Positions 16,543 to 24,515 of a stretch of DNA of 64,000 bases are shown in pieces. Position numbers and translations under genes: made by a program. Origin of the DNA: Paraburkholderia agricolaris (GTDB taxonomy: Bacteria; Pseudomonadota; Gammaproteobacteria; Burkholderiales; Burkholderiaceae); assembly GCF_009455635.1 (NCBI RefSeq), contig NZ_QPER01000002.1, forward strand, positions 1,054,001 through 1,118,000, given 5' to 3'. The notes below the pieces were generated by a model. That model was not told where the DNA came from. It did not search any database and worked only from the letters and a program-made list of their open reading frames with translations. The stretch's first letter is position 1, and every line of letters starts with the position of its first letter.

Positions 16543-18087
16543 ATGAATTCGTCCAATCCCGCGGACCGCGCACCGGTCTCGCAGACCCGTTCGTTTTCGA
16601 CGGTCTTTCTGATCGAGATGTGGGAGCGCTTTGGTTACTACGGGATGGCCGCGCTGCTGGTCCTGTTCATGATCGACAAGCTGAACTTCACCGACAGCCA
16701 CGCCACGCTCACATGGGGCGCGTTCACGGCGCTGGTGTACGCATCGCCGTCGATCGGCGGCTGGATCGGCGACAAGATTCTCGGCGCGCGCCGCACGATG
16801 ATCTTCGGCGCGGTCGTGCTGGCGGCCGGTTATTTCATGCTGGCGCTGCCCAATGAGCAATTGAACTACATGTACGCGTCGCTTGGCGTGATCGTGGTGG
16901 GTAACGGGCTTTTCAAGGCGAACGCCGCGAATCTCGTGCGCCGCATCTATGAAGGCGACGACGCGCGCATCGACAGTGCATTCACGATCTACTACATGGC
17001 GGTCAACATCGGCTCCACGTTGTCGATGCTCGCGACGCCGTGGATCAAGGACCATTGGGGCTGGCACACGGCATTCGCGGTCTGCTGCGCGGGCATGCTG
17101 CTGTCGGTGTTGAACTACTTCATCATGTTCCGCACGCTCGCGCATATCGGCTCCGCCCCGGACGCTGAACCGATCCGCTGGAAACGCGTCGGCGCGGTCG
17201 CGCTGGGCGGCATCCTGCTCGGCACGGCCACGATGTTCGTGCTGCAGCACAAGGCGATTGCAGTGGCCTGCGTGTACACGGCGGGCGTCGCGATTCTGGC
17301 GATCTTCGGCTATATGCTGATGAAGTGCGAACGCTCGGAGCGCTCGGGTCTGATCGCCGCGCTGGTCCTGACCGCGCAGGTGATCCTGTTCTTCGTGTTC
17401 TACGTGCAGATGTCGACGTCGCTCACGCTGTTCGCGCTGCGCAACGTCGATCCGCGCTTCATCCTGTTCGGCGAGACGCTGTTCACATGGAGCGCCGCGC
17501 AATTTCAGGCGCTCAATCCGATCTGGATCATGCTGCTGAGCCCGGTGCTCGCGCTGCTTTATACGAGGCTCGCGAAGAACGGCAAAGACGTGCCGGTGGC
17601 CGTCAAATACGCATGCGGTTTCGCGGTGGTGGCGGCCGGTTTCTTCGTGTATGCGGCGAGCGGCAGCTACGCGGTGAACGGACGGGTGTCGTCGTGGTTC
17701 ATGGTGGGCGGCTACGGCTTGTACTCGCTCGGCGAATTGCTGGTGAGCGGGCTGGGTCTCGCCATGATCGCGCGCTACGTGCCGGCGCGGATGAGCGGTT
17801 TCATGATGGGCGCTTACTTCGTGGCAACCGGTGTGTCGCAATACCTGGGCAGCGTGGTGGCGAATTTCGCGCAAATGCCGAAGGGCGACATGGATCCGCT
17901 CGAATCGCTGCCGTTGTACATCAAGCTGTTTACGGGCCTCGGCTGGCTCGCGGCAGTGGGTGCGCTGATTGCCGTGCTGCTGTTGCCGCTGATGCGCAAG
18001 CTTTCGCGTGAACATCAGCGTTGCGGCGACGAAGCGCGCGAGAATGCGCGGCAAGAGGCTGCGTTGAGGGGCGCGGTGGCGGAGTAA
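16543..18087 (+). CDS. POT-family proton-dependent oligopeptide symporter
   Basis: A 514-residue membrane protein. The N-terminus contains the POT/PTR2 signature: FLIEMWERFGYYGMAALLVL includes the ExxERFxYY motif that couples proton movement to transport. GGWIGDKILGARR and the second PTR2 motif around FTIYYMAVNIGS follow. About 14 hydrophobic helices can be traced. It imports di- and tripeptides with protons, which complements the ATP-driven Opp system 2 kb upstream. I use the ATG at 16543 because AGAGG ends six bases before it; ATGs at 16507 and 16540 are alternatives. It ends in a Lys/Arg-rich cytoplasmic tail and is followed by a strong hairpin. Confidence 0.93.
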   Translation: MNSSNPADRAPVSQTRSFSTVFLIEMWERFGYYGMAALLVLFMIDKLNFTDSHATLTWGAFTALVYASPSIGGWIGDKILGARRTMIFGAVVLAAGYFMLALPNEQLNYMYASLGVIVVGNGLFKANAANLVRRIYEGDDARIDSAFTIYYMAVNIGSTLSMLATPWIKDHWGWHTAFAVCCAGMLLSVLNYFIMFRTLAHIGSAPDAEPIRWKRVGAVALGGILLGTATMFVLQHKAIAVACVYTAGVAILAIFGYMLMKCERSERSGLIAALVLTAQVILFFVFYVQMSTSLTLFALRNVDPRFILFGETLFTWSAAQFQALNPIWIMLLSPVLALLYTRLAKNGKDVPVAVKYACGFAVVAAGFFVYAASGSYAVNGRVSSWFMVGGYGLYSLGELLVSGLGLAMIARYVPARMSGFMMGAYFVATGVSQYLGSVVANFAQMPKGDMDPLESLPLYIKLFTGLGWLAAVGALIAVLLLPLMRKLSREHQRCGDEARENARQEAALRGAVAE

Positions 18088-18100
18088 GCTGCTGCCGCGT

Positions 18101-18130
18101 CGGAAAGCGGCGCCAGGGTGCCGCTTTCCG
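18101..18130. terminator. Hairpin between convergent genes
   Basis: CGGAAAGCGGC (18101-18111) and GCCGCTTTCCG (18120-18130) form a perfect 11-base stem with an eight-base loop. It stands between the ends of two convergent genes. There is no T-run, so it may end transcription only weakly. Confidence 0.5.
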
Positions 18131-18157
18131 CTCTCCGCTCTCAATCAACTCCGATAT

Positions 18158-18595
18158 TTAATCCGGCATTTTGCGGAATGAAACCGCAATCCGGTTCCAG
18201 CCGTTGATCGCAATGATCAGCAAGGTCAGGTCGCTAATCTCCTGCTCGGTGAAATGCGGCTTCACCGCTTCCCATACTTCATCCGGTACTCGTGTTTGAG
18301 CGATCAGTGTGACCGACTCGGTCCACTCGAGCGCCGCGCGTTCGCGCTCGGTGAAGAACGGCGCTTCGCGCCACGCTGCGATGGTTGCCAGACGCCGCTC
18401 GGTTTCACCGTGCTTGCGAGCGTCGGCCACGTGCATATCGAGGCAGAACGCGCAGCCGTTCAACTGCGACGCGCGAATCCGCACCAGTTCCGCGAGCGAT
18501 TTGTCGATCGTGCTTTTGCCGACGGTTTCTTCGAGCGCGATCATCGCGCGAGTGCCTCTCGGGCTGGCTTTGTAGAAGTCGAGACGGGATTGCAT
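18158..18595 (-). CDS. AhpD-like carboxymuconolactone decarboxylase family protein
   Basis: A 145-residue all-helical protein with the AhpD-family core: ELVRIRASQLNGCAFCLDMH contains the redox CxxC pair and the downstream His. Proteins of this type act as peroxidases or as adaptors passing electrons to peroxiredoxin. It is the length of the single-domain YnfB/YjgM-like group. The C-terminal part, around INGWNRIAVSFR, is also typical. The gene is divergent from the MocR-type regulator gene, so that regulator may control it. The substrate is unknown. Confidence 0.88.
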   Translation of the reverse strand: MQSRLDFYKASPRGTRAMIALEETVGKSTIDKSLAELVRIRASQLNGCAFCLDMHVADARKHGETERRLATIAAWREAPFFTERERAALEWTESVTLIAQTRVPDEVWEAVKPHFTEQEISDLTLLIIAINGWNRIAVSFRKMPD

Positions 18596-18641
18596 GAGCT
18601 GTTCCTTATCGTAAATGTCCGCTCCGAAGGCGGTGACGGAG

Positions 18642-18651
18642 GTAAGCTTAC
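18642..18651. promoter_or_regulatory. Palindrome between ahpD-like and mocR-like genes
   Basis: GTAAGCTTAC is a perfect ten-base palindrome placed near the middle of the 113-base divergent gap. It is a candidate site for the adjacent GntR/MocR protein. Its short length makes chance occurrence possible. Confidence 0.3.
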
Positions 18652-18708
18652 GGTCGGCATTGGTCTTTCGGAATAACCATTTCTCGGATATTTGAGGTAA
18701 CCACCTGG

Positions 18709-20187
18709 ATGGAGATCCATATCGCGGTAGAGGGGCGTCACGATCTGTCTGGACAGATCTACCGGCAATTGCGTGCCGGCATACTCGAAGGGCGCCTCGC
18801 CGGCGGCACGCGCTTACCGTCCACGCGCGATCTCGCCACGCAACTGGGCGTTTCGCGCAAGACCACGCTTGACGTATTCGAACGGCTCCTTTCTGAAGGC
18901 TATCTGAACGCCCGCGCCGGTTCGGGCACGTTCGTCGCCGATGGACTGGAACGTCTGCCGGTGCGGCGCTCGTCGCATGCGCTGGCTGCCGAGTCGGCGC
19001 GCGAGCGCGCGAAGGCGAAACAGAAAACCGCGGCGCGTGCCCAGCCGCTGTGGGAGCAGATGCCCGAGACCTTTTCGTTGCCGATGCCTACGGTGGCCTC
19101 GCCGCACGATTTCGTCGGCGGCGCGACCGACAAGTCGCTGTTCCCCTTCGATGTCTGGCGCCGTTGCGTGAACCACGCCTTACGTGTGCAGGCGCGCAGT
19201 CCGGGCTCGTATCGCGAAGTGGCCGGCGAGCAGGAACTGCGCCTCGCGATTTCGCGCTACCTGGCGTTCAACCGTGCGGTCACGAGCAACTGGGACGACG
19301 TGATCGTCACGCAAGGCGCGCAGCACGCACTCGATCTGATCGCGCGCATCACGTTGCGGCCCGGCGAAATCGCGGCGCTCGAAGACCCCGGCTATCCGCC
19401 GGTGCAGGCGTGCTTCACGGCCGCGGGCGCACGCGTGGTGCCGGTGCCGGTGGACAGCGAAGGCCTGATCGTGCGCAAGCTGCCGGACAAGGCGCGGGTG
19501 GTCTATGTGACGCCCTCGCATCAATTCCCGCTCGGTATGCCGATGAGTCTGGAGCGGCGCGTCGAGTTGCTCGAATGGGCGCAGAAACGCGGCGCCGTGA
19601 TCATCGAGGACGACTACGACTGCGAGTACCGCTTCGAAGGCCGGGCGATGGAGCCGCTGAAAAGTCTCGACCGCGCCGGTCTCGTCGCGTATGTGGGCAC
19701 GTTTTCGAAAACGATCTTCCCTGAGCTGCGGGTGGGCTACGTGGTGCCGCCCGCGTCGCTCTACGAACCGCTTCTCAAGGCCCGCCAGATTGCCGACTGT
19801 CACGGCTGCACGCTCACGCAAACCGCGCTGGCGAGCTTCATGCTGAACGGCGACTTTGCCAAGCATCTGCGGCGCATGCACAAGACCTACGCGGCCCGTC
19901 GCGCGATGCTGCTCGAGCATCTGCGGGGCGATCTCGCGCCGTGGTTCGAGCCGATCGTGCCGAGCGCGGGCATTCATATGACGGCGCGGCTAAAGGCGCC
20001 GTTGAGCGAAGAAAGACTCGTGAGGGCGGCGCGTGACGCGTCGATCGGTGTGTATGGACTTGCCCCCTTCCATCTGCGCGTGAAGCCGCAGCCGAGCGTG
20101 ATGTTCGGCTACGGCAACATTGCCGTCGAGCATATCGATGCGGCGCTTGGCAAGCTCGCCGGCATCCTGCCGCGCCTCGCGCGCTAA
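18709..20187 (+). CDS. MocR/PdxR-type regulator (GntR domain fused to aminotransferase)
   Basis: A 492-residue fusion. Residues 1-75 form a GntR winged helix (GTRLPSTRDLATQLGVSRKT). After a Lys/Ala/Arg-rich linker, residues 120-490 adopt a fold-type-I aminotransferase domain. The PLP-binding region shows EDDYDCEYRF and the lysine motif GTFSKTIFPELRVGY. Family knowledge: MocR proteins bind PLP and a ligand in the aminotransferase domain and usually control vitamin B6, GABA or amino-acid genes; most have no transaminase activity. It is divergent from the AhpD-like gene. The start at 18709 lies four bases after a GGTAACC stretch. The target is not clear from the context. Confidence 0.93.
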   Translation: MEIHIAVEGRHDLSGQIYRQLRAGILEGRLAGGTRLPSTRDLATQLGVSRKTTLDVFERLLSEGYLNARAGSGTFVADGLERLPVRRSSHALAAESARERAKAKQKTAARAQPLWEQMPETFSLPMPTVASPHDFVGGATDKSLFPFDVWRRCVNHALRVQARSPGSYREVAGEQELRLAISRYLAFNRAVTSNWDDVIVTQGAQHALDLIARITLRPGEIAALEDPGYPPVQACFTAAGARVVPVPVDSEGLIVRKLPDKARVVYVTPSHQFPLGMPMSLERRVELLEWAQKRGAVIIEDDYDCEYRFEGRAMEPLKSLDRAGLVAYVGTFSKTIFPELRVGYVVPPASLYEPLLKARQIADCHGCTLTQTALASFMLNGDFAKHLRRMHKTYAARRAMLLEHLRGDLAPWFEPIVPSAGIHMTARLKAPLSEERLVRAARDASIGVYGLAPFHLRVKPQPSVMFGYGNIAVEHIDAALGKLAGILPRLAR

Positions 20188-20241
20188 CGGCCTGACGCAC
20201 ACAAAAATATTACTTAAACCTATCTGAATCCATACAAATCA

Positions 20242-20259
20242 GTGTCATAAAGCAGCCGT
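20242..20259 (+). promoter_or_regulatory. Pho-box-like element upstream of the nucleotidase gene
   Basis: GTGTCAT-AAAG-CAGCCGT resembles the PhoB box (two CTGTCAT-type repeats with an 11-base period). The first half matches six of seven positions and the second half four of seven. About 15 bases downstream a second pair, CTGTAAT and TTGTAAT (20272-20288), has a ten-base period. The match is weak but lies before a phosphate-scavenging gene. Confidence 0.3.
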
Positions 20260-20345
20260 AACCTTGCGCCTCTGTAATTGTTTGTAATGCAACGCCGCTC
20301 CTGAATGGAGCAGCGCGATAAGACGACAACCGGAGGACAGTAGGG

Positions 20346-22427
20346 ATGCGACTGACGTTTATGGAAGCAAAGAGGATGCGTGCGTTTCGCACGGCCGGCG
20401 CCCTGGGCGCGCTGGGTGCGGTGAGCGCGATCGGCATCACGGCATGCAGCAGCAGTGACGTTGACACGGCGCAGCCGCCGCAGCAACAGGTGGCGAGCGG
20501 CACCAAGGCGACGCTCGCACTGCTGGAAACCACCGACATCCACACCAATATCCTCAGCTACGACTATTACAAGCTGGCCGAAGACAAGTCGCTCGGTCTG
20601 GAGCGCACGGCGACGCTGATCGCGGCGGCGCGCAAGGAATTCCCGAACACGCTGTTGCTCGACGACGGCGATACGATTCAGGGCACGGCGCTCGCCGACT
20701 ACCAGGCGCAGGTCGCGCCGATCGATTGCAAGACCACGCTCGGCGTCTACAAGGTGATGAACCTGCTGAAGTACGACGCGGGCACGATCGGCAACCACGA
20801 ATTCAACTACGGCCTGCCGTTCCTCGCCCAGGTGACCGGCAGCGCGTTCGACGTGCCGAACATGAGCCCGGTCGCATCGCAACCGGCATGCGCGGGACCG
20901 AACTTTCCGCTGGTGCTTTCCAACGTGCTCGGCGCGAAATCGCAGCAGCCGATTTTCAAGCCGTACACCATCCTCGAGCGTACGCTGACGGCCACGACGC
21001 CCGACGGCAAGACCGTCAGCGCGCCAGTGAAGATCGGGGTGATCGGCTTCACGCCGCCTGCGATCATGGCGTGGGACAAACGCTGGCTCGACGGCAACGT
21101 CTATACGCAAGGGCTGGTGGAAAGCGCCTCGAAGTACGTGCCGGAAATGAAGGCGAAGGGCGCGCAGATCATCGTCGCGATGTCGCACGGCGGGCTCGAC
21201 AATTCGACCTATTCGCCGTCGATGGAAAACGGTAGCTACTATCTTTCGAAGGTGCCCGGCATCGACGCGATGCTGATCGGCCACTCGCACCAGGTGTTCC
21301 CCGACAAGAACAGCACGGTCTCGCAATTCAATCTGCCGGGCGTGGACAAAGTGAAGGGCACGGTCAACGGCGTGCCGACCGTAATGGCGAATTTCTGGGG
21401 CAAGCATCTCGGCGTGATCAAGCTTGCGCTGAACTACACGAACGGCACGTGGACGGTGGACCGCAGTTCGAGCACGGCGGAAGCACGCTCGATCCAGAAC
21501 GCCGATAACAGCTACGTGGCGGTCGATCCGGCGATCTCGCAGGCGATTGCGGCCGAACACAGCGCGACCATCAACTATGTGAAAACGCCGATCGGCACGA
21601 CCGATTTCCGCATGACCAGCTACTTCGCCGACGTGGGCGACGTCTCGGCCATCGAGATCGTCAATCAGGCGCAGGCGGCGTACGTGCAGGATTACGTCAA
21701 CGCGAATCTGCCGCAGTATGCGGGCATCCCGGTGCTGTCGGTGAGCGCGCCGTTCAAGAGCGGTTTTGGCGGCGGCAACGATTTCACCGACGTCGCGCAG
21801 GGCAATGTGGCGATCAACAACGCCGCCGACCTCTATCTCTACCCGAACACGATTTACGCGGTGAAGGTGACGGGCGCCGATCTGAAGGCCTGGCTCGAAA
21901 CCGCAGCCAAGCGTTTCAACAAGATCGATCCGGCCAACACGGCGGCGCAGGCACTCGTCAGTACTTATCCGGGCTATAACTTCGACATGATCACGTCGAA
22001 GGATTTCAGCTACGAAATCGACGTAACGCAGGCCGTGGGCAGCCGGATCCGCAACCTGAAATATCAGGGCGCGGCGATCTCGGATACGCAGCAGTTCATC
22101 GTCGCGACCAACAACTATCGCGCGAGCGGCGGCGGCAGTTTTCCGGGGCTGGACGGCAGCAAGACGATTTATGCCTCGCCGGATGCGAACCGCGACGTCC
22201 TGATTTCCTACATCAAGAAGCTGCAGTCCATCAAGGTGGCGAACAACGGCAGCGATCGTAGCTGGCGCTTCACGAAGGTGGCGACGGCCGGGCAGGTGAC
22301 CTTCAAGGCGCCGCCGAATCTGACGCCGCTTGCGCAGACCTACGGCATCACCAACGTCACCCAGCTTCAGGCCGACGACGGCACCGGCAAGGGTCTCGGG
22401 GTCTACGCGGTGAACCTGAACCAATGA
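20346..22427 (+). CDS. cpdB: 2',3'-cyclic-nucleotide 2'-phosphodiesterase / 3'-nucleotidase, lipoprotein
   Basis: A 693-residue CpdB-type enzyme. The N-terminus has a hydrophobic signal and a lipobox-like GITAC followed by SSSD, so it is probably a lipid-anchored periplasmic protein. The metallophosphatase half (about residues 55-360) shows TTDIHTN, DDGDTIQGT, IGNHEFNYG, MSHGG and the final GHSHQVFP metal ligands. The 5'-nucleotidase C-terminal half includes NDFTDVAQGN and the base-stacking NNYRASGGGSFPG. It releases nucleosides and phosphate from extracellular nucleotides. The following Sel1-repeat gene overlaps its stop by four bases. A Pho-box-like element lies upstream. A start at the Met at residue 12 is possible. 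Confidence 0.93.
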   Translation: MRLTFMEAKRMRAFRTAGALGALGAVSAIGITACSSSDVDTAQPPQQQVASGTKATLALLETTDIHTNILSYDYYKLAEDKSLGLERTATLIAAARKEFPNTLLLDDGDTIQGTALADYQAQVAPIDCKTTLGVYKVMNLLKYDAGTIGNHEFNYGLPFLAQVTGSAFDVPNMSPVASQPACAGPNFPLVLSNVLGAKSQQPIFKPYTILERTLTATTPDGKTVSAPVKIGVIGFTPPAIMAWDKRWLDGNVYTQGLVESASKYVPEMKAKGAQIIVAMSHGGLDNSTYSPSMENGSYYLSKVPGIDAMLIGHSHQVFPDKNSTVSQFNLPGVDKVKGTVNGVPTVMANFWGKHLGVIKLALNYTNGTWTVDRSSSTAEARSIQNADNSYVAVDPAISQAIAAEHSATINYVKTPIGTTDFRMTSYFADVGDVSAIEIVNQAQAAYVQDYVNANLPQYAGIPVLSVSAPFKSGFGGGNDFTDVAQGNVAINNAADLYLYPNTIYAVKVTGADLKAWLETAAKRFNKIDPANTAAQALVSTYPGYNFDMITSKDFSYEIDVTQAVGSRIRNLKYQGAAISDTQQFIVATNNYRASGGGSFPGLDGSKTIYASPDANRDVLISYIKKLQSIKVANNGSDRSWRFTKVATAGQVTFKAPPNLTPLAQTYGITNVTQLQADDGTGKGLGVYAVNLNQ

Positions 22428-23182
22428 TGGCGCGCTTCTCTTTGAGGCCGGTGGCCGCGGCGGCGACGCTTGCCGTGGCTGTCGCGATTGCTGGGGGAAC
22501 CTTCGCTACGGTCGTGGGCACGCAGGTTTCCAATGTGCAGATTGACGATTGGCAGATGCAGGGGACCGCGACGCACGCCGCCTGGCCCGTGTGGCGGCTG
22601 CGCATTGCCGCGGCATTCGGCAATGTGGCGGCGCGCGAGGCATTGGCCGACGTGCTGGTGAGTTCGGCACAACTCGACGAGCGGCGCGAAGGCGTCGAGT
22701 CGTATCGTCGACTTGCGCTCGACGGCGTGCCGGCTGCGCAAGGCACGCTCGGACATCTGCTGCTGCGCGGGCTGCCCGGCATCGCGCCGGATTATGCGCA
22801 AAGCCGCCGCTGGCTGAGCGTAGCCGCGTCGCATGATGCGCAGGCGGCTTACGATCTGTCGGCGCTTTATCGCAACGGCTATGGCGTCGCGCGGAATCCC
22901 CACCTGGCGATTCGCTGGCTGGAGCAGGCGGCGCAAGCCGGGCTGCCGCTCGCGCAATTCCAGCTCGCCAACGAGTATCGCTTCGGCGCCACGCTGCCGC
23001 ACGACGACGCGCTTGCGCTGCAATGGCTGACGCGCGCAGCCAATGCGGAGTTACCCGAGGCCAATCTGGCGCTGGCGATTGCCTATCGTAACGGCGAACT
23101 CGGCATGGCACGCGACGAGGACGAGTACTGGGCCCACGTGAAGGAGACCGAGCACGATCTGAAGCACGTCAGCCGACCATGA
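22424..23182 (+). CDS. Exported or membrane-anchored Sel1-repeat protein
   Basis: A 252-residue protein. A single N-terminal hydrophobic stretch (about residues 8-32) is either a signal peptide or an anchor. It is followed by four or more Sel1-like repeats between about residues 65 and 230, recognised by spaced A-x-x-x-L-(G/S)-x-L-Y and (A/G)-x-x-W-L-x-x-A-A motifs. Such alpha-solenoids mediate protein-protein contacts in the periplasm. The start overlaps the stop of the CpdB gene (ATGA), which makes co-translation and a functional link likely, perhaps in assembly or surface anchoring of the nucleotidase. The partner role is inference. Confidence 0.82.
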   Translation: MMARFSLRPVAAAATLAVAVAIAGGTFATVVGTQVSNVQIDDWQMQGTATHAAWPVWRLRIAAAFGNVAAREALADVLVSSAQLDERREGVESYRRLALDGVPAAQGTLGHLLLRGLPGIAPDYAQSRRWLSVAASHDAQAAYDLSALYRNGYGVARNPHLAIRWLEQAAQAGLPLAQFQLANEYRFGATLPHDDALALQWLTRAANAELPEANLALAIAYRNGELGMARDEDEYWAHVKETEHDLKHVSRP

Positions 23183-23653
23183 TCGCGCATTGAAACGGCC
23201 CGCGATTGTCTGTTGCGGAGTCATCCTGGCCGCCCCCTGCAGAGATTTTCGCTGCAGGGGGCGTGTTTTTTCTGTCGCGTGAACCGGCATCGCGAGCGCT
23301 TCGGCGAGTCGCGAGTGAGTCATCGAGTCGCTATCCATCGGCGACGGGCAACCGGAGAGGACCGTCGGCGATCATCGTCCGGCGCTGAAAGTGCCTCTAT
23401 TTACGCACTGAAATGACTTGTAACGCCCGTTACGTGTCTGTGTTGGGAGCCTGGCCGTTGCACGCAGACGCAGGTTTACCCGCTAAAACAAGCCTCAAAA
23501 TGCATTGCGCAGTCTGCGCCGCGCAACAAACCTTCGCTGTTATACACAAAAGATTCGCGCAAATCGTATTAGCGCTTGTAGAATCCGGCGTTGAAGCGTG
23601 CACATACCGTGTGCGCTTCGTGCAATTCACTGACCACTACAGGTAGGAGAAAC
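23183..23653. other. Non-coding region between the cpdB operon and the HU gene
   Basis: Apart from the terminator, this holds the HU-gene promoter region. A TAGAAT (23579-23584) is a plausible -10 box but lacks a clear -35. The transcript leader contains a bulged hairpin: GAAGCG-tg-CACA pairs with TGTG-CGCTTC (about 23592-23618). A GTAGGAGAAAC ribosome-binding site precedes the ATG. I see no other gene. Confidence 0.4.
23232..23271 (+). terminator. Rho-independent terminator of the cpdB-Sel1 operon
   Basis: GCCCCCTGCAG (23232-23242) and CTGCAGGGGGC (23252-23262) form a perfect 11-base stem with a nine-base loop, followed by GTG and six T residues. Confidence 0.92.
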
Positions 23654-24106
23654 ATGCCGACTTCCGCAAAAAAGGTGGCCAAGAAGGCTGCTGCCCCGGT
23701 ACCGACCAAGAAGGTTGCTGCAAAGAAAGTCCCTGCGAAGAAAGCCGTCGCAGCTAAGAAGGTCGCCGTGAAGGCTTCCAGCGCTCCGTCGCCGATCAAG
23801 GACACCTTCACGAAGGCCTCGCTGGCTGCACACGTCGCTGAACGCGCTGCTGTGGAACCGAAGGCAGCCAAGGCTGTTCTGGCCGCGCTCGAAGACACGA
23901 TCCTCGGCGCTGTGCACAAGAAGGGCGCTGGCGAATTCACGCTGTCGGGTCTTCTGAAGATCGTCGTGCAAGCTGTGCCGGCGAAGAAGCGCCGCTTCGG
24001 CAAAGACCCGTTCTCGGGCGAAGAGCGTTGGTTCCCGGCCAAGCCGGCTAGCGTGCGCATCAAGGCACGTCCGCTGAAGAAGCTGAAAGACGCTGCAGCA
24101 GGCTGA
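23654..24106 (+). CDS. HU-family DNA-binding protein with a histone-H1-like N-terminal arm
   Basis: A 150-residue protein made of two parts. Residues 1-50 are a Lys/Ala/Pro-rich arm with repeated AKKV, PAKKA and AAKK motifs like the tail of histone H1. Residues 55-145 are an HU/IHF fold (FTKASLAAHVAERA, the EFTLSGLLKIVV beta saddle, and an arm region with RRFGKDPFSGEERWFPAKP). I chose the ATG at 23654 because GTAGGAG precedes it; longer readings lack a site. Standard HU is about 90 residues, so the arm is a true addition. It should bind DNA without strong sequence preference and help pack the nucleoid. Arms of this kind are known in Burkholderiales. Confidence 0.92.
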   Translation: MPTSAKKVAKKAAAPVPTKKVAAKKVPAKKAVAAKKVAVKASSAPSPIKDTFTKASLAAHVAERAAVEPKAAKAVLAALEDTILGAVHKKGAGEFTLSGLLKIVVQAVPAKKRRFGKDPFSGEERWFPAKPASVRIKARPLKKLKDAAAG

Positions 24107-24132
24107 TCGCGTTTCATGCGTTGGCGCGGTTT

Positions 24133-24200
24133 TTAGCGTGCTTTTAACGGTTCGTTTTTTAGCCGTGCGCTTTTAACCGTGCGCTTTTAACCGTGTTTAA
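24133..24200 (+). repeat. Short tandem repeats downstream of the HU gene
   Basis: The 14-base unit CCGTGCGCTTTTAA occurs perfectly at 24163-24176 and 24177-24190. A truncated copy follows (24191-24200) and diverged copies with inverted-like AGC/GGT variants precede it (from about 24133). The unit is partly self-complementary. Confidence 0.7.
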
Positions 24201-24232
24201 CGTTTGAGCCGATCCGCAGTACGAGTTGTACG

Positions 24233-24267
24233 AATCCCCGTGGATGCGAATCCGCGGGGATTTTTTT
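24233..24267 (+). terminator. Rho-independent terminator of the HU gene
   Basis: AATCCCCG (24233-24240) pairs with CGGGGATT (24255-24262) and runs into a stretch of seven T residues. Confidence 0.9.
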
Positions 24268-24515
24268 ATGCGCGCCCGCTGTGCTTGCGAGTTCGCCGCC
24301 GGCCGCCACGGTGCCCCTTATGCACCGTACTAGCGCATCATGAGCCGTCGCAGTACGATGGCAGCGAGGCATGCCGGTCGGGATGCGCTTTTAGCGTGCA
24401 TGCACCGTGTCTGGCGCGCGAAAAGCTCAATGGCATAGCGCTTGCTTGAACGATTGTCGAACACCGAATGCGCAGCGCATTCGCCTTCTATCCGACAACA
24501 AGAGCGGGGCGTGAC

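Larger units (their letters stand above)
24107..24515. other. Non-coding region downstream of the HU gene
   Basis: It holds the tandem repeats and terminator listed separately, then about 250 bases with no supported gene up to the ATP-grasp start. The promoter of the Anbu cluster is probably here; no clear -35/-10 pair was found. Confidence 0.4.

Noticed and set aside
16303..18144. 613-codon frame opposite the POT symporter
   Set aside because: The plus-strand frame shows clear POT motifs; the opposite frame is Arg/His-rich with no family pattern.
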